A stretch of DNA of 8,177 nucleotides from positions 1-8,177 of the forward strand of contig JAEEOX010000054.1 in the NCBI GenBank assembly GCA_016284485.1, in the 5' to 3' direction. The first letter of the stretch is position 1, and each line of letters starts with the position of its first letter. This DNA comes from Bacillota bacterium. GTDB lineage: Bacteria; Bacillota; Clostridia; Peptostreptococcales; Anaerovoracaceae. Made by a program: the position numbers and the translations under genes. Below the pieces are notes generated by a model that ran no database searches, was not told the DNA's origin, and was given only the letters and a program-made list of their open reading frames with translations. Below are positions 1-5,806 of this stretch, one piece after another.

Positions 1-1
1 G

Positions 2-265
2 TATATAATAATCGACAAGCCGGGCCGCGGACTGATCGACGGCGTGGTGACTTCCAATGTTTTCATCGGCGTTCACTATGAGATGTGCGTGGAAGCAGGC
101 GGGGCAGAGTGGCTCTGCCAGAACACCAGAAGCTTCCCTGTGGGAACAGAGGTGTCCCTCAACGTGGAACCCGAAAACATTCAGATCATGAATAAACCTC
201 AGTCTGAGGACGAGGAAGCTATTTCTCTTGAAGAGGTCCTGGGGGAGGAACAGCAGGAAAAATGA
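2..265 (+). CDS. potA: Spermidine/putrescine ABC transporter ATP-binding protein, C-terminal part (5' truncated by window)
   Basis: This is the last 87 codons of a gene entering from the left, open in frame from base 2 to a TGA at 263-265. The visible part has the look of the TOBE-type beta-barrel domain that follows the ATPase domain in PotA/MalK-like importers (GVVTSNVFIGVHYEM, then a later VSLNVEPENIQIM strand pattern), ending in an acidic tail. The Walker and signature motifs are outside the window, so the ATPase identity rests on this domain and on the next genes, which encode PotB, PotC and PotD. PotA hydrolyses ATP on the cytoplasmic face to drive polyamine import. The stop overlaps the potB start by 4 bp (ATGA). 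The GTG at 44 is an internal valine codon, not a start. Confidence 0.88.
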   Translation, partial: YIIIDKPGRGLIDGVVTSNVFIGVHYEMCVEAGGAEWLCQNTRSFPVGTEVSLNVEPENIQIMNKPQSEDEEAISLEEVLGEEQQEK

Positions 266-1047
266 TGAAAAAACTTTTCAGTGCCCCCTTCATCATATTC
301 ATACTTGCCGGGACCCTGATCCCAATGGGAGTAGTGGCTTACTACGGACTGACGGACAGGACGGGGGCCTTTACGGTGGAGAACCTCCTGGCAGTCTTTT
401 CCGGCGATCACCTGAAAGCGCTGATGCTCAGTCTTTTGCTTTCGCTGACCGCCACCTTGCTGTGCCTGATCATGGCCTTCCCCCTGGCTCTGATTCTCAA
501 GAATTCAAAGATCGGGAAGAAGGGCTTCATGATCTTCATATTCATCCTCCCGATGTGGATGAACTTCGTGCTCCGCACCATGGCATGGCAGGTACTCCTT
601 GAAAAGAACGGCATGCTGGGGTTCCTGGGCATAATCAACACGCCGGTGGCGGTAGTTCTGGGCATGGTCTACGACTATCTGCCCTTCATGGTGCTTCCGG
701 TGTACAACGCCATGGCCAGGATCGACGATTCCCTGATCGAGGCGGCCTATGATCTGGGCGCCTCCAGAAACACGGTGCTCAGCAAGGTCATACTGCCCCT
801 TACGGTACCCGGTATCGTATCCGGCATAACCATGGTGTTCGTCCCGAGCCTTACCACCTTCGCCATCTCCAACATGCTGGGCGGAGGCAAGGTAAACCTC
901 ATAGGAAACATCATAGAGCAGGAATTCACCACTGCTTCCAACTGGAACCTGGGGTCGGGACTTTCCCTCGTGATGATGGTGTTCATCGTGATCTCCATGG
1001 CCTTCATGGGCAAATTCGATAAGAACGGGGAGGGCACGATGATATGA
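262..1047 (+). CDS. potB: Spermidine/putrescine ABC transporter permease PotB
   Basis: A 261-residue inner-membrane permease, close to the usual PotB length of about 275-285. About six hydrophobic segments are visible, near residues 5-29, 52-79, 88-113, 128-150, 182-202 and 231-250. The EAA loop that docks on the ATPase is clear: EAAYDLGA at 160-167, followed by a conserved LP (179-180) and PGI (183-185). It forms the polyamine channel with PotC. The start is ATG 262, overlapping the potA stop; a second ATG at 265 is equally possible, since AGGA at 255-258 lies 3 bases from the first and 6 from the second, and GGGAGGA at 243-249 also lies upstream. The 3' end overlaps potCD by 4 bp. Everything points to a co-translated potA-potB-potCD operon. 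Confidence 0.95.
   Translation: MMKKLFSAPFIIFILAGTLIPMGVVAYYGLTDRTGAFTVENLLAVFSGDHLKALMLSLLLSLTATLLCLIMAFPLALILKNSKIGKKGFMIFIFILPMWMNFVLRTMAWQVLLEKNGMLGFLGIINTPVAVVLGMVYDYLPFMVLPVYNAMARIDDSLIEAAYDLGASRNTVLSKVILPLTVPGIVSGITMVFVPSLTTFAISNMLGGGKVNLIGNIIEQEFTTASNWNLGSGLSLVMMVFIVISMAFMGKFDKNGEGTMI
1027..1034 (+). promoter_or_regulatory. Ribosome binding site of potCD, inside the potB 3' end
   Basis: GGGGAGGG lies 9 bases before the ATG at 1044 and inside the last codons of potB. With the ATGA overlap it supports the chosen start and independent plus coupled initiation on potCD. Confidence 0.7.
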
Positions 1048-2981
1048 AAAAAATCGCTAAAGCTCTCTACATCGTTTTAATAGTTCTTTTCCTGTATCTT
1101 CCCATAGGGACCCTCATGGTGCTCAGCTTCAATGAAAGCAAGTCCATGACGTCCTGGCAGGGATTCAGCTTCAGATGGTACCGTGAGATGTTCAACAACG
1201 AGGAGCTCATGGAAGCTCTGGGGAACACCTTCACCATCGCGCTGTGGGCCAGCATCATCGCCACTGTAATAGGCGTCCTTGCCTGCATCGCCATGAACGC
1301 CATGACTGACAGGAAAAGAAACATCTTCATGGGGCTGAACAACATCCCGCTTCTCAATGCGGACATCGTCACCGGTATCTCGCTGATGATAAGCTTCCTG
1401 ATGTTCGGCATATCCCTGAACTACGGGACGGTGCTTTTTGCTCACGTGACCTTCTGCATACCTTACGTGATCTTAAGCGTCATGCCCAAGTTCAAGCAGC
1501 TGGAGAACCATACCTACGAGGCGGCTCTGGACCTGGGCGCAAGCCCGGCGTATGCCTTCTTCAAGGTGGTGCTCCCGGACCTGATGCCCGGTATCACATC
1601 AGGATTCCTGCTGAGTTTCACCATGTCAGTGGATGACTTCGTGATCACTCACTTCACCAGAGGCGCAGGGATAAACACCCTGTCAACACTGATATACAGT
1701 CAGCTCAAGATCGGCGTTAGGCCTACGCTTTTCGCCCTGTCCACAGTGATATTCCTGTTGGTGCTGGTGATCCTGATCATCTCCAATTACGTCAAGTCTG
1801 AGGATAAAGACCGTACGCCTAAGAAGGCAAAAAAAGCAGATGAAGTTACCGAGGATGACTACATCTACAGAAGCGGCATGACTCTCGGAAAGAAGGTCCT
1901 TGTGGGGATCGTCTGCGTGGTGATCATTGCCGCAGCTGTGAGGTTCACTCCTTCCACCCCCGGAGAGGTAGGGGAGAACGGAGTGGTCTACGTCTATAAC
2001 TTCGGCGACTACATCGACCCGGAGCTGACGGAGCAGTTCTTCGAGGAGACCGGATATACGGTGGTATGCGACTACTTCGATACCAACGAGGAAATGTATC
2101 CCGTCATCAAGAACAATACTGCGGATTATGACGTGATCTGCGCCTCGGACTACATGATCGACAAGATGATCAGGGAAGACCTCCTGATGGAGATCGAGTT
2201 CGGACAGATCCCCAATATGCAGTATTTGTCGCAAAACATCAGAGACTTCATGGAGGAATTCGACCCGGGCATGTTCTACTCGGCACCTCACACCTGGGGG
2301 ACATACGGGATCATCTACAACACTGAACTTGTGGATGAGGAGGACTTCGAGGGAGACGTATCCTGGGGGATCCTTTGGGACGAGAAGTACGCAGGCAAGA
2401 TCATCATGCCCAACTCCATCAGAGAAGCAGACATGGTGGCAGCCAAGCTTCTGGGCTATTCCATGAACACCCTGGATGAGGAGGAGATGAATGCCATCAC
2501 CCAGAAGCTCATCGAGCAGAAGCCGCTGGTATATTCTTATGCCAACGACAATGCCAGAGACCTGATGATCGGCGACAACGCTTCCATGGCGGTCATCACC
2601 TCGGGAGACGTGCTCTACGCCCAGGAAGACAATGAGAACCTGGCCTACGTCATACCCGTGGAGGGAACGGAAGTCTGGACGGACTGCTGGGCGGTGCCCA
2701 AGTCCTGCAAAAACTATGACGGCGCCATGGCATGGATCAATTTCATGTATTCCTATGACGCAGCCGTGGCAAACTTCGAATACCTGACCTACGCGATCCC
2801 CAACACCCAGCTGGACGATTACGTCTATGAGGATTATATCGAAGGCGAAATGGTCCTCTCTGAGATCGGGATAGTAAATCCTTCCGAGGAGATCCTGGCC
2901 AGATGCGAGACTCTCAAGAATCTGGGATCGGAGGGAGACGACATGTACTCCAGGTACTGGAAGATATTCAAGTCCAAATAA
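1044..2981 (+). CDS. potCD: PotC-PotD fusion: polyamine ABC permease joined to its substrate-binding protein
   Basis: One 645-residue reading frame holds two normally separate proteins. Residues 1-250 are a PotC permease with about six membrane segments and an EAA loop (EAALDLGAS, 159-167, then LPDLMPGI, 177-184). Residues 251-284 form a charged, lysine/aspartate-rich cytoplasmic linker. Residues 285-300 form an added membrane segment (VLVGIVCVVIIAAAV). Residues 314-645 are a PotD-type binding domain starting VVYVYNFGDYI, with SDYMIDKM (368-375) and WTDCWAVP (545-552). An even number of permease segments leaves the linker inside, so the seventh segment would place the binding domain outside, replacing a lipoprotein anchor; no lipobox is present. 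The role is uptake of putrescine and/or spermidine with PotA and PotB. The ATG at 1044 overlaps the potB stop and has GGGGAGGG nine bases upstream. I see no frameshift, so the fusion looks genuine. Related fusions are known in Bacillota importers such as GlnP and OpuA. Confidence 0.95.
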   Translation: MKKIAKALYIVLIVLFLYLPIGTLMVLSFNESKSMTSWQGFSFRWYREMFNNEELMEALGNTFTIALWASIIATVIGVLACIAMNAMTDRKRNIFMGLNNIPLLNADIVTGISLMISFLMFGISLNYGTVLFAHVTFCIPYVILSVMPKFKQLENHTYEAALDLGASPAYAFFKVVLPDLMPGITSGFLLSFTMSVDDFVITHFTRGAGINTLSTLIYSQLKIGVRPTLFALSTVIFLLVLVILIISNYVKSEDKDRTPKKAKKADEVTEDDYIYRSGMTLGKKVLVGIVCVVIIAAAVRFTPSTPGEVGENGVVYVYNFGDYIDPELTEQFFEETGYTVVCDYFDTNEEMYPVIKNNTADYDVICASDYMIDKMIREDLLMEIEFGQIPNMQYLSQNIRDFMEEFDPGMFYSAPHTWGTYGIIYNTELVDEEDFEGDVSWGILWDEKYAGKIIMPNSIREADMVAAKLLGYSMNTLDEEEMNAITQKLIEQKPLVYSYANDNARDLMIGDNASMAVITSGDVLYAQEDNENLAYVIPVEGTEVWTDCWAVPKSCKNYDGAMAWINFMYSYDAAVANFEYLTYAIPNTQLDDYVYEDYIEGEMVLSEIGIVNPSEEILARCETLKNLGSEGDDMYSRYWKIFKSK

Positions 2982-3003
2982 AGACCACAAAAGATATATA
3001 AAG

Positions 3004-3045
3004 ACCCGCACTTGTCAAAGTTTTTATGACGGTGCGGGTTTTTTT
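3004..3045 (+). terminator. Rho-independent terminator after potCD
   Basis: ACCCGCAC (3004-3011) pairs perfectly with GTGCGGGT (3032-3039), and the inner GTCA (3014-3017) can pair with TGAC (3027-3030) across a small bulge, leaving a T-rich loop. Seven T residues (3039-3045) follow the stem. It lies 23 bases after the potCD stop and ends the polyamine operon. On the opposite strand the stem is followed only by TCTTTATATAT, so it is not a convincing two-way terminator. Confidence 0.88.
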
Positions 3046-3055
3046 GTGTTATAAT
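3027..3055 (+). promoter_or_regulatory. Probable extended -10 promoter for the E2-like / acyl-CoA ligase unit
   Basis: A consensus TATAAT (3050-3055) is preceded by TGT (3047-3049), giving the extended -10 form TGnTATAAT. The best -35 at 17-base spacing is TGACGG (3027-3032), which is weak and lies in the 3' arm of the terminator hairpin. An extended -10 often works with a poor -35. The predicted start of transcription is near 3062, leaving a leader of about 47 bases before the ATG at 3109. I see no operator or riboswitch fold in that leader. Confidence 0.6.
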
Positions 3056-3095
3056 AAAATGTATTTTTGTGTGCCTTAGATAAAAAGCGAGTAAC

Positions 3096-3101
3096 AGAGG
3101 A
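3096..3101 (+). promoter_or_regulatory. Ribosome binding site selecting the ATG at 3109
   Basis: AGAGGA stands 7 bases before the ATG at 3109. The in-frame upstream TTG at 3067 would lie only about 5 bases after the predicted transcription start and has no Shine-Dalgarno, so this site decides the start. Confidence 0.75.
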
Positions 3102-3108
3102 ACTGTAT

Positions 3109-4026
3109 ATGACAGAAAAAGCAAAAAAGAGATGGGGCGACAGGCGTGACGGCAGACTGATGAGAGACATCGATCCCATGCACGCCATCGTACCATATGT
3201 ATATCCCAACAGGGCTGACAACGAAGCTTTCATTCAGGAATCCATCGAGATGGAACCCATCTTCAGATATGTGGACAAAAAGAATGCAGAGCTGAAGGCG
3301 AAGGTGGAGAGAGGAGAGCTTCCCGAAAGCGCCCTTGACGATCCATACAAGCCCTTCTACGTGATGCTCATGGCGCTGGTCAAGATCCTTTATCTGAGAC
3401 CGGGCCTGAACCGCTTCGTGTGCAACATGAAGCTTTACCAGAAGGACGACGTCAGCATCGGATTCACCGTGAAGAAGAAGTTCGCGGACAACGCTGCCGA
3501 GGGGCTGGCCTTCGAGTCCTTCGGGCCCGAGACCAACATGGACATCCTCTACGAGAAGATCGTAAAGGAGATCAACGCTGTCAAGGATGAGAACACCCTG
3601 GACAACTCGGTGGACATGATGGACAAGTTCATGAAACTTCCGCCTTTCGTCCTGAGACCGGTGTTCAGGTTCATCCGTTTCCTGGACAGGCACGGAAGAG
3701 TGCCCTACGATTTCGTTAAAAAGGATCCCAACTACGCTTCTGCGTTCATAACCAATCTGGGATCTATTCATCTTAAATCAGGATATCACCACCTGAGCAA
3801 CTGGGGGACCACATCCCTGTTCGTCATAATCGGCGAGAGGAAGATGAAGCCTTTCTTCGACGAGAAGGGCAACGTGACCATGAAGATGGTCAACGACATA
3901 GGCCTCACCATCGATGAGAGAATAGCGGACGGCTTCTACTACGCCAAGTCCGTAAGGCTTCTCAAAAAACTGGCTGAGAATCCTGAACTGTTGGAACTGA
4001 GAGCTGATGAGGAGGTTGAGTATTAA
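3109..4026 (+). CDS. Stand-alone E2/CAT-fold acyltransferase-like protein with altered active-site motif
   Basis: A 305-residue soluble protein that resembles the catalytic domain of 2-oxo acid dehydrogenase E2 (dihydrolipoamide acyltransferase) and the chloramphenicol acetyltransferase fold. The best match is in the C-terminal half: AFITNLGSI (212-220) corresponds to the E2 TISNLGMFG strand, SLFVIIGE (236-243) to the AILGVG strand, and DIGLTIDERIADG (263-275) to the LSxDHRxxDG motif. E2 enzymes use the histidine of that motif as general base; here it is glutamate (E270), while D269, R271, D274 and G275 are kept. There is no lipoyl domain and no E1/E3-binding domain, and no E1 or E3 gene lies nearby, so it is not a normal complex subunit. 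It sits first in a transcription unit, one base ahead of an acyl-CoA ligase. It may transfer or bind an acyl group made by that ligase; the substrate is unknown. The fold call is fairly firm, the function is not. Confidence 0.78.
   Translation: MTEKAKKRWGDRRDGRLMRDIDPMHAIVPYVYPNRADNEAFIQESIEMEPIFRYVDKKNAELKAKVERGELPESALDDPYKPFYVMLMALVKILYLRPGLNRFVCNMKLYQKDDVSIGFTVKKKFADNAAEGLAFESFGPETNMDILYEKIVKEINAVKDENTLDNSVDMMDKFMKLPPFVLRPVFRFIRFLDRHGRVPYDFVKKDPNYASAFITNLGSIHLKSGYHHLSNWGTTSLFVIIGERKMKPFFDEKGNVTMKMVNDIGLTIDERIADGFYYAKSVRLLKKLAENPELLELRADEEVEY
4010..4016 (+). promoter_or_regulatory. Ribosome binding site for the acyl-CoA ligase, inside the preceding gene
   Basis: AGGAGGT, a full anti-Shine-Dalgarno match, lies in the last codons of the E2-like gene, 12 bases before the ATG at 4028. 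It argues against the in-frame ATG at 4007, which lies upstream of this site. Confidence 0.7.
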
Positions 4027-4027
4027 A

Positions 4028-5803
4028 ATGGCTTTAGGTAAGAAAGAGGAAAAAGAAAACAAAACACAAGTGAAGACTCCCTGGATCAAGAATCTGGGTG
4101 CGGTTCCCGCTCATCTGGACTATTTCCAGGGATCTATGTACGACAAGGTAGCATATATCGCTGAACATTATCCCAACTATGTGGCCTATGACTTCATGGG
4201 CGGCAAGGTGAGATACAAGGATTTCAAGAAGAAGATAGATGACTGCGCCAGAGCTCTGGCTCTCATCGGCGTAAAGGAAGGCGAGGCAGTGACCATCTGC
4301 ATGCCAAACACGCCCCAGGCCATCATAATGTTTTACGCAGTCAACAAGGTGGGAGGCATCGCCAACATGGTGCACCCGCTCTCCAGTGAAAAGGAGATCG
4401 AATTCTGCCTTAAGCTGAGCAAGTCCGTGGTCTGCCTCACTCTGGACCAGTTCTACGGAAAGTTCGCAAACATCCGCGAGAACGTAGTCCTGAGAAGCCT
4501 GATCCTCACATCCGTGAAGGACGTCCTTTCTCCCGTGAAGAGAAAGGGATACTACATCGTGGAGGGCAGAAAGGTGGCCAAGGTGCCAAAGACCGCAGAG
4601 GTCATCTGGTGGGAGAAGTTCCTTCTTGACGGAATGGCCTACAAGGGATCCAGCTACGTTCCCAGGAAGTCCGACGATCCTGCAGTGATCCTCTACTCCG
4701 GCGGAACCACAGGAACCCAGAAGGGTATCTCCCTGACCAACCTGAACTTCAATGCGCTGGCACAGCAGATCATCGCCACCAACCCCATGTTCAAGCCCGG
4801 TGACAAGATGCTTGCGGTCATGCCCGTGTTCCACGGCTTCGGCCTGGGCGTATCCATCCACTCCATGCTGGCCATGGGCGGAAGATGCATCCTGGTACCC
4901 AGATTCACAGCTGAGACCTACGCCAAGCTCATCAAGAAAAAGAAGCCCAACTTCATCGCGGGAGTGCCCACTCTTTACGAGGCGCTTCTCAGGATAAACA
5001 CCCTGGACGGAGTGGGTCTGTCCTTCCTGAAGGGAGTGTTCTCCGGCGGAGACTCCCTGTCAGTGGAACTCAAGAAGAGGGTGGACAAGTTCCTAAAGGA
5101 TCACGGCGCCACCATTCCCGTAAGAGAAGGCTACGGCACCACTGAGTGCGTTACGGCGTCCTGCCTGACGCCCTCTCACTGGTACAAGGAAGGCTCCATC
5201 GGACTTCCTTTCCCGGATACATATTACAAAATAGTCAAGCCCGGCACTGAGGAAGAGGTGCCCTACGGCAAGGAAGGCGAGATCTGCCTGGCAGGTCCCA
5301 CCGTCATGAGAGGCTATCTCGACAATCCCGAGGAGACCGAGCAGACCCTGAGAGTCCACAAGGACGGTATGACCTGGGTCCACACCGGAGACCTGGGAAT
5401 GATGGACGAGGACGGATTCGTCTACTTCAGACAGAGGCTCAAGAGAATGATCGTATCCTCCGGCTACAACGTCTATCCCTCACAGATAGAGAACGCTCTG
5501 GACGCTCATCCCCTGGTGCACATGAGCTGCGTCATCGGCGTTCCCGATCCCTACAGAGTCCAGAGGGTAGTGGCCTTCGTGGTGCTCAAGCCCGGCGTCA
5601 CCGTCTCCGAGGACGAGGCCAGGGAAGAGATCAGGAAATATCTGGAGAAGCACGTGGCCAAGTACGAAATGCCCAGAGAGATCAATTTCAGGAAGGACCT
5701 TCCCAAGACACTGGTAGGCAAGGTGGCCTACAGGAAACTGGAAGAGGAAGTTCTCAAGGAATACGCCGCAAAAAATAAGAATGCTGAGGACAGCACGAAA
5801 TAA
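4028..5803 (+). CDS. AMP-forming acyl-CoA ligase (class I adenylate-forming enzyme, FadD-like)
   Basis: A 591-residue cytoplasmic enzyme that should activate a carboxylic acid with ATP to an acyl-adenylate and pass it to CoA. The family motifs occur in order: phosphate-binding loop YSGGTTGTQKG (223-233), EGYGTTE (367-373), HTGD with the ribose-binding aspartate (452-455), the hinge region around RLKRMIVSSGYNVYP (470-484), and the C-terminal catalytic lysine K565 in PKTLVGKVAYRK. The loop has Gln where most family members have Pro (TTGxPKG). The length and the N-terminal region suit medium- or long-chain fatty acyl ligases, but the substrate cannot be read from sequence; an aryl or branched acid remains possible. 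I chose ATG 4028, one base after the stop of the E2-like gene, because the strong AGGAGGT lies between it and the earlier in-frame ATG at 4007. The adjacency implies translational coupling and a shared pathway. gltX follows after 3 bases. Confidence 0.9.
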   Translation: MALGKKEEKENKTQVKTPWIKNLGAVPAHLDYFQGSMYDKVAYIAEHYPNYVAYDFMGGKVRYKDFKKKIDDCARALALIGVKEGEAVTICMPNTPQAIIMFYAVNKVGGIANMVHPLSSEKEIEFCLKLSKSVVCLTLDQFYGKFANIRENVVLRSLILTSVKDVLSPVKRKGYYIVEGRKVAKVPKTAEVIWWEKFLLDGMAYKGSSYVPRKSDDPAVILYSGGTTGTQKGISLTNLNFNALAQQIIATNPMFKPGDKMLAVMPVFHGFGLGVSIHSMLAMGGRCILVPRFTAETYAKLIKKKKPNFIAGVPTLYEALLRINTLDGVGLSFLKGVFSGGDSLSVELKKRVDKFLKDHGATIPVREGYGTTECVTASCLTPSHWYKEGSIGLPFPDTYYKIVKPGTEEEVPYGKEGEICLAGPTVMRGYLDNPEETEQTLRVHKDGMTWVHTGDLGMMDEDGFVYFRQRLKRMIVSSGYNVYPSQIENALDAHPLVHMSCVIGVPDPYRVQRVVAFVVLKPGVTVSEDEAREEIRKYLEKHVAKYEMPREINFRKDLPKTLVGKVAYRKLEEEVLKEYAAKNKNAEDSTK

Positions 5804-5806
5804 GAC

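Noticed and set aside
228..602. 124-codon + strand frame overlapping potA end and potB
   Set aside because: Out-of-frame overlap with potB, whose membrane segments and EAA loop are clear; the product has no recognisable features.
1683..3011. 442-codon open frame on the minus strand opposite potCD
   Set aside because: It mirrors the codon structure of a strongly supported gene, has no recognisable domain, is His/Val/Asp-rich as typical antisense shadows are, and spans the terminator.
2990..3019. Minus-strand TTGACA (complement of 3013-3018) as a promoter -35
   Set aside because: No good -10 occurs at 16-18 bases spacing (AT-rich TATATA falls too close), and no minus-strand gene follows.
3067..3108. 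Upstream TTG start for the E2-like gene adding 14 residues
   Set aside because: It has no Shine-Dalgarno and lies about 5 bases from the predicted transcription start; the ATG at 3109 has AGAGGA at ideal spacing.
3076..3771. 231-codon open frame on the minus strand opposite the E2-like gene
   Set aside because: No domain and shadow-like composition; the sense frame has promoter, ribosome site and fold motifs.
4007..4027. Upstream ATG start for the acyl-CoA ligase adding 7 residues
   Set aside because: The strong AGGAGGT site lies downstream of it and would serve the ATG at 4028; the extra residues overlap the previous gene.
4034..4861. 275-codon open frame on the minus strand opposite the acyl-CoA ligase
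   Set aside because: Shadow of the ligase reading frame; the sense strand carries clear catalytic motifs here.
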